Part shown: piece after piece, positions 42,585 through 51,183 of the stretch | Position numbering within the stretch: the first letter of the stretch is position 1 | Layout: every line of letters starts with the position of its first letter | DNA from: Deltaproteobacteria bacterium | Lineage (GTDB): Bacteria; Myxococcota_A; UBA9160; UBA4427 | Length of the DNA: 64,000 bases | Assembly (NCBI GenBank): GCA_029261835.1 | Contig: JAJDAO010000072.1 | Span: 1-64,000 of the forward strand | Direction: 5' to 3' | Made by a program: the position numbers and the translations under genes | Notes under the pieces: model-generated | What the model saw: only the letters and a program-made list of their open reading frames with translations | Database searches by the model: none | Told to the model about the DNA's origin: nothing

Positions 42585-43675
42585 TACAGTACCTCGTTGG
42601 TTGCTGTGCTCGTCGCCTGAGTCTTGCGACGCTCCGCCGGCAGAAAACGGCGCCACATCAGTGCCAGGCCGACGATCATCACGATGCTCGCAGCCAGAGC
42701 CCACGGATTGCCCGGGGCGTAGCGCCGCTGAAGCAGGATGCCGGGCCGCCGCTCGATCCGCTCGAGCAGCAAGTTCGAGCCGTCTGCCAACCGAGTCGCT
42801 TGGCGTTCGGCCAGCCAGAACTCCTCTGCGCCCTCCCCCGCGCCCTCCTCTGCGCCCTCCTCTGCGCCATGGCTGGGCGGTATCTCGACGCGAACACGCG
42901 CCAGGGCGCCGCCGCCTCCCGCCGCTGGAGGATGCAGATAGAGGAGCGAGACGTCGACGCGGGCGAGCTCGCAGTGCCCGTCGACCTCCAACTGGCAACG
43001 CGTCCCCGCGCGCTCGAAGTGCGCCACCGGCAGCGACACCGGGCGAGTGAGCAGTAGAAGGTGACTGCCCAGGCCGGAAGAGAGCGGGCCGTTGTAGCTC
43101 ACCGTGGATGTCGTCTGGCGGCCTGCCGCATCGCGAACTTCGACCTCCGCCCAAATCTGCTTGAGGCCGCCATCGGGTAGCCGCGGGGCGTCGAGGGAGA
43201 CCAGGCGGGCCTGCCGGCCATCGTCAAGGCTCTGCCAGGCTGAACCCAGCACGAGTTGGCCGTGCGCTCCGCCCCAGAGACCGCCTACGCCGTGTGCCAG
43301 GAGCCCGAGCAGGAAGCCCACGTGCACAACCGCGGCGGCATACGCGTGCCAGGCCCGAATCCCGGCCCGCCACCTGCGCGCGACGTTCAGCCAGGTGGCG
43401 AGCAGGGTATTCAGGGCGTAGAGACCCAGAGTCGGAATCAAGAGATAGAACCACAGGTGTACGGCGGACGGCGGTGCGAAGAAGCCGCGAATATCGTCCA
43501 TCGCGATCATGGCCGAAGCACCGTCACGTGTGGCCGCCAGCACGACCGAGCCCACGGCGAGCAGCAGCACCGTGAGCTGACCGCACAGCACACCCAGCCC
43601 CTGCGAGTAGAGCCAGGCCCAACGCGGCTCGCGGCTGGCTTGCTCGAAGGAGGTGGCGGCGGCATCAGAAGGCAT
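42584..43675 (-). CDS. ResB-like cytochrome c biogenesis protein
   Basis: A 363-residue membrane protein. The ATG at 43675 overlaps the CcsA stop by 11 bp; an upstream in-frame start (43774) would lie deep in that gene. Membrane helices lie near residues 25-45, 70-95 and 105-135, and a last one near 340 (LAASIVMIVGLALMWRRF), with a large periplasmic domain between them, the layout of ResB/CcsB. With CcsA it would form a system II haem-export and cytochrome c synthetase. The periplasmic domain contains a low-complexity GAEEGAEEGAGEGAEE stretch coded by near-identical 12-bp repeats (about 42830-42875). It is shorter than many ResB proteins. Confidence 0.75.
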   Translation of the reverse strand: MPSDAAATSFEQASREPRWAWLYSQGLGVLCGQLTVLLLAVGSVVLAATRDGASAMIAMDDIRGFFAPPSAVHLWFYLLIPTLGLYALNTLLATWLNVARRWRAGIRAWHAYAAAVVHVGFLLGLLAHGVGGLWGGAHGQLVLGSAWQSLDDGRQARLVSLDAPRLPDGGLKQIWAEVEVRDAAGRQTTSTVSYNGPLSSGLGSHLLLLTRPVSLPVAHFERAGTRCQLEVDGHCELARVDVSLLYLHPPAAGGGGALARVRVEIPPSHGAEEGAEEGAGEGAEEFWLAERQATRLADGSNLLLERIERRPGILLQRRYAPGNPWALAASIVMIVGLALMWRRFLPAERRKTQATSTATNEVL

Positions 43676-44447
43676 GACTCGACCTCCCGAAGAAGAACGA
43701 GGTCCCCACGTAGGCGACCAAGACCCAGACGAAGCCGACAAGCGCCAGCAATGGCCGGACCCAGGGCTTGTCACTGAGTGAGGGCGTGAGTCGCAGGTGG
43801 ATGAAGCTCGCGTAGTGGAACCACAGAATCACGGACCAGATGATCTTGACATCCCACATGAAGTAGGCGCCCCAAGCCACCACACCCCAGATACCGCCGC
43901 AGACCATGGAGACCGACCAGACGCCGAAGCCCTGGAGCGCGAGCCGGTCGACACGAAGCAGCCAGGCGGGATCGCGCTCACGCAGCCAGACGAGCGCCGC
44001 CGCCGCCGCTGCGGCCCACAGCGCATAGGCGGTGAACGAGAGAGGCACGTGCAGCGGGTACCAGATGGTTCGCATCAGTGGTGGCGGAAAGCTCAGGCCC
44101 AGCGGAAACTGCAGTGCAACGAGCAAGGTGATGACACACAGCGCCAACAGCGATCCGGCGTAGCAGCGAACATCACGCCAGGTGGCGGCCGTCACCAACG
44201 CGATGGCGAGGGCAGCGGTGGAGAACGATTCCACCTTGTTGGTGAGCGGAAAGAACCCGATGGCCAAGCCGCGATACAGCATGGCGGTGAAGTGGATCAC
44301 GGCACCCACCCGGAGCAGCCAAACCGCGATCTTTGACCAAGCGAACGTGGCGAGGAGCGCGGCCGCGTAGCAGCCAAGCGCGACATAGAGGGGCAGCGCC
44401 TGGGCGAATTCGGATACGGCGCTGGGCGCAACGGTCGAATCGGGCAT
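43665..44447 (-). CDS. CcsA-like cytochrome c assembly protein
   Basis: A 260-residue polytopic membrane protein of the CcmC/CcmF/CcsA haem-handling family. The tryptophan-rich motif appears as GGIWGVVAWGAYFMWDVKII, matching the WGxxxWGxxWxWD consensus; flanking His residues (about 52, 133, 212 and 217) are candidate haem ligands. With ResB it would deliver haem to apocytochromes on the outside of the inner membrane, which the multiheme cytochromes at 49-58 kb require. The SDR gene ends 12 bp upstream, so they share a transcript. Confidence 0.88.
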   Translation of the reverse strand: MPDSTVAPSAVSEFAQALPLYVALGCYAAALLATFAWSKIAVWLLRVGAVIHFTAMLYRGLAIGFFPLTNKVESFSTAALAIALVTAATWRDVRCYAGSLLALCVITLLVALQFPLGLSFPPPLMRTIWYPLHVPLSFTAYALWAAAAAAALVWLRERDPAWLLRVDRLALQGFGVWSVSMVCGGIWGVVAWGAYFMWDVKIIWSVILWFHYASFIHLRLTPSLSDKPWVRPLLALVGFVWVLVAYVGTSFFFGRSSHAF

Positions 44448-44459
44448 GACGAGAGGTGC

Positions 44460-45242
44460 CTATCTCTGGGAACTCACGACTCCGCCGTCGACCACCAGCT
44501 CGGTGGCCGTGACGTAGCTCGCTTCGTCGGAAAGAAGGAAGCGCACCACTCGGCCGACCTCCTCGGGTCGCGCGAGGCGCCCCAGCAAGGTCTGACGCTC
44601 GAGATTCTGGCGCAGGCCAGGAACGGAGAGGGCCAGCTCGAGCATCGGCGTCTCGACGTAGCCGGGACAGACGGCGTTGACCCGAACTCCGTGTGGTGCG
44701 AGATGGTCAGCCAGAGATCGTGTGAGGCCGAGCAGGCCGGCCTTCGAGGCGCAGTAGGCCGGTATCGCGCCGTGACCGAGCATCGCGTCGATCGAGGCAA
44801 TGCCGACCACGGCCGAGCCCGCGTTCCGGCACAGATCGGGCAGCAGCGACTGGACGACAAACGCATGCGCGCGGAGATTGACGTCCAGTACGGCGCTCCA
44901 GCTCTGCTCGGTGAGATCGTCGACCGGGGCTACCTGCACCACGCCTGCCGCGTGGACCAATGCGCCGATCGAGGGGAGTTCGCCGTGAGTCACCTCCAGC
45001 GCTGCCTCGATCGCATCGCTTCCCGTGAGATCGATCTGCACCGCCACGGTCGCGACATCGAATCGCTCCTTCAGAGACCGGGCAACCCCCTCGGCCTTGT
45101 CTCCGTCGAGATCCCAGATCGCGATCGGCCGTCCGACTTCGGCGAGCGCGATGGCGGATGCCTCCCCGATGCCGGATGCACCGCCCGTAATCACGACGCC
45201 CGTAGTCGGACCCACTGTCATGGAAGCCATGGCGGGCAACAT
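44460..45242 (-). CDS. Short-chain dehydrogenase/reductase
   Basis: A 260-residue classical SDR. Cofactor motif TGGASGIGEASAIALAE, Asp after the second strand (IWDLDGD, favouring NAD), HAAGVVQV in place of NNAG, IASIDAMLGHG with the catalytic Ser, and YCASKAGLLG with the Tyr and Lys; a C-terminal VDGG closes it. Later in-frame ATGs at 45230 or 45221 are also possible. The substrate (a hydroxy-acyl, steroid or sugar alcohol) cannot be told from sequence. It is the first gene of the SDR-CcsA-ResB-GST cluster. Confidence 0.92.
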   Translation of the reverse strand: MLPAMASMTVGPTTGVVITGGASGIGEASAIALAEVGRPIAIWDLDGDKAEGVARSLKERFDVATVAVQIDLTGSDAIEAALEVTHGELPSIGALVHAAGVVQVAPVDDLTEQSWSAVLDVNLRAHAFVVQSLLPDLCRNAGSAVVGIASIDAMLGHGAIPAYCASKAGLLGLTRSLADHLAPHGVRVNAVCPGYVETPMLELALSVPGLRQNLERQTLLGRLARPEEVGRVVRFLLSDEASYVTATELVVDGGVVSSQR

Positions 45243-45323
45243 TAGCAGCTCGGCCCGGAATACCCGTCGACCTGGCCCTGATGCGGCATTCGGATCAGGG
45301 CCTTACCCCGAATGGCGCGGCGT

Positions 45324-46259
45324 CTACTGCGGCTGGTTCCATTCGATCCAGCCGAGGCCCTGACGCCCATCGGCAGCCTGGAAGTTGGCCAGACACCGCG
45401 GGAAGCGCGTGACGCGGCCGTCGGGGTCGACCAGTAGCACCGGTGCAAAGTGCCGCGGCGATACATCCAAGTGTAGGTCTCCCGCTTCGATCCTGCCCGA
45501 CGTGGGAAGGCCCTCCGGGCCGAGCTCTTCGCGGGCGAGCGAGTGGTGGATGGGCTCGAGCACGGCCCCGGACGGCTGCACGTAGCCGGCCGCCCAAGGG
45601 AAGTCCTGGCCGTCCAGGGTGCGGGGCGCCACGGAGTGGAAGCGCGTACCGTCCTCCAGCCAGCCGGCGTTCCAGCACCACGCAGTCTCCCACCAGTCGC
45701 GTGCTCCCCAAGAGTGGTCGCGCTGGCCGTGGCCACTGAATTCAAGTGATTCGTCTCCGATGCGGATACGGCCGCTCACACGACACGGGATCTCGTAGCG
45801 CGTCATATCTCGGAAGCGATAGCCGCCGGGGCCGTCGGTCTCCCAGAGCAGATCCAGACTCAGCTCTCGCTTCGGGCCCTGAGGCGGGCGATAGACATCG
45901 GCGGGATCTTCGAAGACGCGCGCCTGCGCCTCGAGTCCAACTCGAAAGCGCGTATTGGGCTCTTCGCAACGGTGCGTCGCTCGCAGCGAGCCATGCTCGA
46001 GATCCAGCGAAGGCGGCTCGGGGATGGGTACGTCGTGATCCACCACCATCACGAGCGGGCGCCCCGCCCCCACCACGCAGGCCCAGTACCACGTTACGCC
46101 GAGTGCCGGATAGAATCCAACGCGGACGTAACCACCGAACGTGTCCTCTTCGCCCTGCTCGTCGCGGTGGAAGTCGAAGTAGTAGGACTCGTTCCAGAAG
46201 CGCTCGTCAGACGGCTCGTGGCGCCCCTCATCCTTTGGATCGATCGGAAAATCATGCAT
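45324..46259 (-). CDS. DUF7064/CrtC-like beta-rich protein
   Basis: A 311-residue protein; the ATG at 46259 gives MHDFPIDPKDEGRHEP. It is Trp-rich and beta-rich, with SGHGQRDHSWGARDWWETAW near residue 195, a signature of proteins related to hydroxyneurosporene synthase/tocopherol cyclase folds and of the DUF7064 group. Other conserved-looking parts are NESYYFDFHRDEQGEEDTFG and GYVQPSGAVLEPIHHS. There is no signal peptide. Such proteins occur beside lipid, terpenoid or steroid genes; a hydratase or cyclase-like activity on a hydrophobic molecule is possible but unproven. Family naming is from memory of the motif. Confidence 0.65.
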   Translation of the reverse strand: MHDFPIDPKDEGRHEPSDERFWNESYYFDFHRDEQGEEDTFGGYVRVGFYPALGVTWYWACVVGAGRPLVMVVDHDVPIPEPPSLDLEHGSLRATHRCEEPNTRFRVGLEAQARVFEDPADVYRPPQGPKRELSLDLLWETDGPGGYRFRDMTRYEIPCRVSGRIRIGDESLEFSGHGQRDHSWGARDWWETAWCWNAGWLEDGTRFHSVAPRTLDGQDFPWAAGYVQPSGAVLEPIHHSLAREELGPEGLPTSGRIEAGDLHLDVSPRHFAPVLLVDPDGRVTRFPRCLANFQAADGRQGLGWIEWNQPQ

Positions 46260-46338
46260 CACGAGAGTATTCCGAAAAGGCAAAGCCCGGTAAACCCGGA
46301 CGGCTCGCCCAGCGCCGGAGAGCAACCCGGCCAACACA

Positions 46339-47628
46339 TCACACGGACGGACCCTCGACGCCCGCTTCCAGGCGCTCCTCGCACAAACAGATCGCCTTCT
46401 CGAGCAGTAACAGCAGCTCGTCACACTCGTTCCGCTCGATCAGGATGCCGGGCTTGAACTGCAGCACCGAGCGCTCGAAGCCGGCGAAGAACGCCCAGAG
46501 CCCCACCTCATAGCCGGCCGCACTCATCAAGACGCCGCCGAGCGGGTTGTCGAACTCGAGCCCGATCACCAGACCGCAGCGCCGAATGCCCTTCAGGAAG
46601 GGATGGTGCTGCTGCAGGCGGAGAAGGCCCTCGCCGAGGTACTCCGACATCTCCTGTACGTTCTCCAGCACGCCCGGCCGTTCGAGGATCTTCAACACCT
46701 GGAGGGCCACGTGGCAACCGATCTCGGAACCGCCGAAGGTCGAGACGTGCCCCCAGCCCTTCTCGCGCAGCCAGCCGCCGGCGCGCTCACTCAAGACGGC
46801 GGCGGCGATCGGATACATGCCACCGGACAGCCCCTTGCCCGTCACCAAAATGTCCGGCTCGACGCCGTACCACTCCACACCCCACATCTTCCCGGTGCGG
46901 CCCAGACCGGTCTGCACCTCATCGGCGATGTAGAGGCTGCCGTATTCGTCGCACAGCGACTTCACGGCGGACAGATAGTCCTTCTCCGGGAGCGGAAACC
47001 CGTAGGTCGCTGGGATGGTCTCCATGATCACTGCAGCCACGTCACGCTCCGCCAGCGCTTTGCGCATGGCGGCCAGATCGTTGAACGGAACCTGCTCGAA
47101 CTCGCGGCCGGCACCATCGGACAGGAAGAGCTTCGCGTTCTCGACGTCTCCAGCCGGCAGCGACAGACCCGTGTGTCCGTGAAAGCTGCCGATCAGGCTC
47201 ACGATGCGGCGCCGGCCCGTAGCCCAGCGCGCGCTCTTGATCGCGATGTCGTTCGCCTCGCCGCCCGATGCCGCGAACACGGAATAGCGCAGTGCACCCG
47301 GCGAGACTCGCGCCAACGTCTCGGCCAACCGCGCCCTGCCCTCGCTCGCAAAGTGGTGGTTGCCGACGTCGTAGCGATCGATCGCCTCATGCAGCGCGGC
47401 GACGATCTCCGGGTTTCGATGACCCAGGCTGAACGTGCCGCCATTGATGTGAACGTCGAAGAGCTTTCGCCCGTCGAAGTCCCAGAAGTAGTGCCCTTCG
47501 CGCCGGCCCATGACGGGAGGGCTGCCGAGCATCTGAAACGTTTCCACGCGGTTCGGGCAAACAAAGCGTGCGGCGAGATCGAGAACCTCTTGCTTGGACT
47601 CGCTCGTAGTCGGGGCCTGGCTACTCAT
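46339..47628 (-). CDS. Class III PLP-dependent aminotransferase
   Basis: A 429-residue aminotransferase. The ATG at 47628 gives MSSQAPTTSES; an earlier in-frame ATG (47769) adds an unlikely basic extension. Motifs: FAASGGEANDIAIKSARWAT (phosphate cup), SFHGHTGLSLPAGDVEN, IADEVQTGLGRTGKM (Asp to the pyridine nitrogen), LVTGKGLSGGMYPIAA (Schiff-base Lys), and STFGGSEIGCHVALQVL. It transfers an amino group from an omega-amino acid, amine or aspartate-type donor to a keto acid or aldehyde. The substrate is not readable. It starts the minus-strand series that continues through the DUF7064-like protein. Confidence 0.92.
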   Translation of the reverse strand: MSSQAPTTSESKQEVLDLAARFVCPNRVETFQMLGSPPVMGRREGHYFWDFDGRKLFDVHINGGTFSLGHRNPEIVAALHEAIDRYDVGNHHFASEGRARLAETLARVSPGALRYSVFAASGGEANDIAIKSARWATGRRRIVSLIGSFHGHTGLSLPAGDVENAKLFLSDGAGREFEQVPFNDLAAMRKALAERDVAAVIMETIPATYGFPLPEKDYLSAVKSLCDEYGSLYIADEVQTGLGRTGKMWGVEWYGVEPDILVTGKGLSGGMYPIAAAVLSERAGGWLREKGWGHVSTFGGSEIGCHVALQVLKILERPGVLENVQEMSEYLGEGLLRLQQHHPFLKGIRRCGLVIGLEFDNPLGGVLMSAAGYEVGLWAFFAGFERSVLQFKPGILIERNECDELLLLLEKAICLCEERLEAGVEGPSV

Positions 47629-47798
47629 CACTCGTCTCCGCTGCAGCGCGCAAGATTCGCGACAAGGCTCTTGCGGCAAGGCTCTTGCTTCAATCTTGCG
47701 AGGGTAGCGCCGGACGGGCGGCTGCGTCTCCCGCGGATCGGGGCGCCCGGGATGGAGCGACCTCTTCATACGAACCTTCGCAACGTTCGGGCGCGGGC

Positions 47799-48221
47799 TC
47801 AGTCCGAGTCACTCGATGCCTGCTCGACATCGTCCTGAGGATGCCCCAGCTCCTTCATCTGGTCTCCCAGGTAGGAGTGCTCCATGAGCGCCTTCATGGA
47901 CTCCTGCTTCTACTCGGGCATGGACGGGAGCGGCTCCATCTTGCCGTGATGGAACTCGCGGAAACCGTCGAAGAGCTTCTCGCGCACCTCTTCCAGCGTC
48001 ATGGCGCGGGGCTTGATGATCGGCTCCCCCGGGTCGCACTTTCGGCAGCCCCGCACGGCGATGTGGTGTCTCACGTCCTCGAAGAGATCGGCGTCGGGGC
48101 GGGGCGTGATGGCCAGGAAGAATGCTTCGTTCGGGTTGTGGAACTTGGACAGACCGATGGTGCGGTCCATGTCCGCGATCGTCTCCTCGGGATACGCCTG
48201 GCCATCACCGGGGCGAATCAC
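47799..48221 (-). pseudogene. Radical SAM (B12-binding type) C-terminal remnant with in-frame TAG
   Basis: The reading frame runs DMDRTIGLSKFHNPNEAFFL, AITPRPDADLFEDVRHHIAV, EPIIKPRAMTLEEVREKLFD and GFREFHHGKMEPLPSMPE, meets TAG at 47910-47912, and continues in the same frame with KQESMKALMEHSYLGDQMKE to a TGA. The EPIIKPRxMTLEEV and ALMEHSYL segments resemble the C-terminal region of cobalamin-binding radical SAM proteins of the BchE type. The cobalamin and CxxxCxxC domains are missing: a stop lies in frame about 30 bases upstream. This is the tail of a dead gene, further broken by one nonsense codon. Confidence 0.6.
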
Positions 48222-48251
48222 TTGAATGACATGTGAGGCGGACTGCCACTA

Positions 48252-49048
48252 TCGACTAGCCGGTGTGGCATAGTGCTCCACAAGATGCCGGAGCCGTGGT
48301 TCGACATCTCTTCTGCGATCTCGTGGCGGACTCCGTACTTCGCTCCAGGCCACTCCGCGAGACCCGCAAGCCCGGATGTCTCCTAACGAAAAGTCAGCAG
48401 TGCGTTTCTCGCAGATGACGACACGTCGGCCCGGGCCCCGAGTAGCGAGCGATACCTTTCCGTCCTGGATCGCGGCCAAGAGATGGCTGTCACGCCCGAG
48501 AGTGTGACATCTGTGGACAATCGATCATGTCCGGCCAGTCGAGTGAGTGAAGCTGCGAGGCATTCTTGCCGGTTAGTCCTCGCTCATCATCTCGATCCGG
48601 CGGCGCGTGATCACATGGAACCCGGCCAAAGAAAGGGCGGCTCGTGAGCATGTGAACCGCTTGGCTGGACCGCCTGGGTTCCGAGTCGAACCGGCTTGTT
48701 GTTTCGTCCGAGAGACTGCAGTCACGAACGCACCAAGTGCGCTGAGGGCTAGCGTAATCAAGGGCTTGCGCGGTTTCCCTTGGTGTTGGCGAGGTCGTGG
48801 CGGGTCATGCCGTCGATTGCCTTGACGTCGGTCGTGAGCCGTCGATCTGTCTCCTGTGTGGCGATATCCCTATGGCCGTAGTCTTGGTGATCAGGTGCGG
48901 CCGGCTCTGCTGTGATCATCGAGGCCAATACGCGTTGGTGAGCAACTTACGGGGAAGACCCCACTGGCTGGTACGGAATTCGCACGGGTCCTCGGCGACC
49001 GGCGGCTGCACGGAGTTGCGGCAGCTCGGGAGTGGTTCGCTGTTTTGT
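48252..49048. other. Intergenic region without a supported gene
   Basis: About 800 bp between the radical SAM remnant and the cytochrome cluster. Short frames on both strands have no family signature and no plausible start context. It should contain the promoter of the 49-58 kb cytochrome genes, and may include further decayed sequence. No hairpin or repeat beyond those listed was found. Confidence 0.5.
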
Positions 49049-49084
49049 GAGCAGATACGAGCAGATACGAGCAGATACGAGCAG
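49049..49084 (+). repeat. Decanucleotide tandem repeat in the cytochrome leader
   Basis: GAGCAGATAC occurs three times head to tail (49049-49078), followed by a partial GAGCAG. The array ends 12 bases before the ATG of the tetraheme cytochrome and just before its ribosome site (AGAGGAGAAG). Perfect short arrays there can change copy number by slippage and alter the leader length or structure. Confidence 0.9.
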
Positions 49085-49096
49085 CAAGAGGAGAAG

Positions 49097-49771
49097 ATGA
49101 AGATTCACGCCCTGCTACGACACCGTGCGCAGCTCGCGGCGCTGGCGGTTGCAGTGCTTTGCTTGGCACAGCCGGCTACCGCTCAGATCGCCCTCTCCGT
49201 GCACGATCTGAACGTCTATGCCGCTGCTCCGATCGCAATGCCAGAGGGTCGCATCTGCGTAGCCTGTCACACGCCGCACAACGCGAACTCCACCGTGGCG
49301 CCGCTGTGGAACCACGCGGCGAGCGGCGGCGGCCACAGCGCGTATCCGTCGGGCGGAAGCATCCAGGCCGTGGACCTGGGGGCTCCGGCGGGAGTCTCGC
49401 TCCTCTGCCTGTCCTGCCATGACGGCAGCGCGGCGCTGGACGCCTTCGGCGCCGGCACCCAGACGGTCGGCGCAGCGGCGGTCACGCTGACCGGAACCAC
49501 GCTAGTGGGCATGGACCTGTCGAACGACCACCCCGTGTCCTTCACCTTTGACGCGATCCTGGCGGCGGCCGACGGAGAGCTCAACAATCCGACCACAACG
49601 GCTTCGGGTCTCGGCGGCAACATCGACACCGACATGCTGTTCGGCGCCGGCAATGACCAGATGGAGTGCGCGTCCTGCCACGATGTGCACAACGGAGCCG
49701 GCGTGGTCGGACCCCTGCTGCGCAAGAGCAACGCTTCGAGTGAGCTCTGCATCACCTGCCACAACCTCTAG
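49097..49771 (+). CDS. Secreted tetraheme c-type cytochrome
   Basis: A 224-residue protein; the ATG at 49097 follows AGAGGAGAAG. The signal peptide is LAALAVAVLCLAQPATAQ. Four haem sites: CVACH, CLSCH, CASCH and CITCH. Conserved surroundings are GRICVACHTPHN, APLWNHAASGG, LLCLSCHDGSAAL, DLSNDHPVSFTFD and ECASCHDVHNG. The His in HPVSF and other distal His can be sixth ligands. Size and haem number are like OmcE, a tetraheme protein that polymerises into extracellular filaments in Geobacter. That comparison is from memory and by size and pattern only. The N-terminal part of the large cytochrome at 54981 repeats the same layout, so the two are related by duplication. Confidence 0.88.
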   Translation: MKIHALLRHRAQLAALAVAVLCLAQPATAQIALSVHDLNVYAAAPIAMPEGRICVACHTPHNANSTVAPLWNHAASGGGHSAYPSGGSIQAVDLGAPAGVSLLCLSCHDGSAALDAFGAGTQTVGAAAVTLTGTTLVGMDLSNDHPVSFTFDAILAAADGELNNPTTTASGLGGNIDTDMLFGAGNDQMECASCHDVHNGAGVVGPLLRKSNASSELCITCHNL

Positions 49772-49852
49772 CGAGCCCAGCGCTGCCTGGTTGGCATCGC
49801 CGAAGCTCGTACGGTGGCGCTACTGCGCAACTATAGAAGGCGGTTTAAAAAC

Positions 49853-49881
49853 GAGCGGGCGTACACGACCAAGAGTATGCC
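49853..49881. terminator. Hairpin after the tetraheme cytochrome gene
   Basis: GCGGGCGTAC (from 49856) can pair with GTATGCCCGCC (from 49874) with one G-T pair and an 8-base loop, about 85 bp after the stop. No T-run follows. It could partly separate the abundant tetraheme message from the downstream conduit genes, or protect its 3' end. Confidence 0.4.
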
Positions 49882-50043
49882 CGCCCTCGCATTGCGGGGT
49901 CGAGCGCAACGCTTCCCAATCTTCTCAATCCGCTCGGAGTGGCTAGTCTAGGCAACCAGATGCTGGGGCCCGCCAGGGCCCGTGACGGCGAGAGCCTTCT
50001 CCCCCCGGCTGTGGGTGGCTCTGCGACCGAGGAGAGACGTAGC

Positions 50044-51183
50044 GTGGCTTGTCACTGCGAACGGGTCCGTGCGAGCGACACGACGAGGGCGTTGGCTCGC
50101 AGCCACCACGACCGGCTGGGCGGACGCCGGCTCCTGATCGGCCTCGCCGTCCTGCTGGCCGCGGCCTGCGCCGGCACACGAGGCCCGGAGAAACCGGTGG
50201 AGTACGTCTTCTACCCGGCCGCTCCCGAGATTCCCCGCATCCAGTTTCTCGCAACCGTCGGCACGGATTTGGACGTGAAGGGACCGATCAGCTGGCTCGA
50301 GGACTTCCTCTACGGAGAGCGAGCCCCCACCCCGCTGATGAAGCCCTATGGGCTCGACATTCATGAGGGGAAGATCTTCGTTGTCGACACCATCGCCGCC
50401 GGCGTCGCCATCCTCGACATCGCCAATAAGAAGACCGAGACGCTCGGCAACAAGGCGCCGGGCCGTCTCAGGAAGCCGATCAACATCACGGTAGACGAGG
50501 ACGGGACCCGTTACGTGACGGACCGGATCCTGGGGCGCGTATTGATCTATGACGACCAGAACCGTTATCTGAATGCCTTCGGCGATCCGAAGAGCTGGGC
50601 ACCAACCGACGTCGAGATTGCCGACGATGAGCTCTATGTAGCCGACCGCGAGAGCGGTCAGGTCCTCGTACTCGACAAGTCCAGCGGCGAGGTGCTGCGG
50701 CGGCTGGGGAGCGAGGGAGTCGGTGTCGCGCAGTTCATGTTCCCCACCAACCTGGCGATTGACGGCGACGGGAACGTCTACGTTTCCGACACGCTCAACT
50801 ACCGCATCCAGAAGATCGATCCGATGGGTAATGCGCTCCAGCAGTTCGGCGAGGCGGGGGACGGGCTGGGCCAGTTCGCCCGGCCCAAGGGGATCGCCGT
50901 AGACCGCGAGAATCGCCTCTACGCGGTCGACGCCGCCTTCATGAACGTCCAAGTGTTCGACGCCGAGGGCCGACTCCTGCTCGTCTTTGGCGGGGGTGGG
51001 GGGGCCAATCCGGGGGATATGTATCTGCCCGCGAAGATCAAGATCGATTACGACAACCTCGAGCTCTTCGCCGACCGGGTGGCTCCCGGACATGAGGTGG
51101 AATACCTCATTCTGGTGACCAACCAGTACGGCCCGAACAAGGTCAACATCTACGGATTGCTGAAGCAGAGTGCAGGGGAATAG
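50044..51183 (+). CDS. NHL-repeat lipoprotein (beta-propeller), first copy
   Basis: A 379-residue protein. The GTG at 50044 follows GAGGAGA; an upstream in-frame GTG (49939) is less likely. A lipoprotein signal RRLLIGLAVLLAAACAGTRG is followed by VEYVFYPAAPEIPRIQFLAT and then about six NHL repeats, e.g. LMKPYGLDIHEGKIFVVDT, KPINITVDEDGTRYVTD, PTNLAIDGDGNVYVSDTLNY and RPKGIAVDRENRLYAVDAAF. NHL propellers serve as protein-interaction platforms. Its lipid anchor and overlap (14 bp) with the pentaheme cytochrome gene suggest that it scaffolds the cytochrome complex at a membrane. A paralogue is at 53913. Confidence 0.88.
   Translation: MACHCERVRASDTTRALARSHHDRLGGRRLLIGLAVLLAAACAGTRGPEKPVEYVFYPAAPEIPRIQFLATVGTDLDVKGPISWLEDFLYGERAPTPLMKPYGLDIHEGKIFVVDTIAAGVAILDIANKKTETLGNKAPGRLRKPINITVDEDGTRYVTDRILGRVLIYDDQNRYLNAFGDPKSWAPTDVEIADDELYVADRESGQVLVLDKSSGEVLRRLGSEGVGVAQFMFPTNLAIDGDGNVYVSDTLNYRIQKIDPMGNALQQFGEAGDGLGQFARPKGIAVDRENRLYAVDAAFMNVQVFDAEGRLLLVFGGGGGANPGDMYLPAKIKIDYDNLELFADRVAPGHEVEYLILVTNQYGPNKVNIYGLLKQSAGE

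Noticed and set aside
47910-47912. TAG read as pyrrolysine or suppressed stop
   Set aside because: The gene also lacks its N-terminal catalytic part, and the integrase TAG lies in a frameshifted gene, so decay explains both better than recoding.
48249-48479. A 76-codon minus-strand frame
   Set aside because: No recognisable domain, no ribosome site and arginine-rich composition; treated as non-coding.
49049-49084. CRISPR array
   Set aside because: The units are ten bases with no spacers; it is a simple tandem repeat. No CRISPR-like alternation was seen elsewhere in the window.
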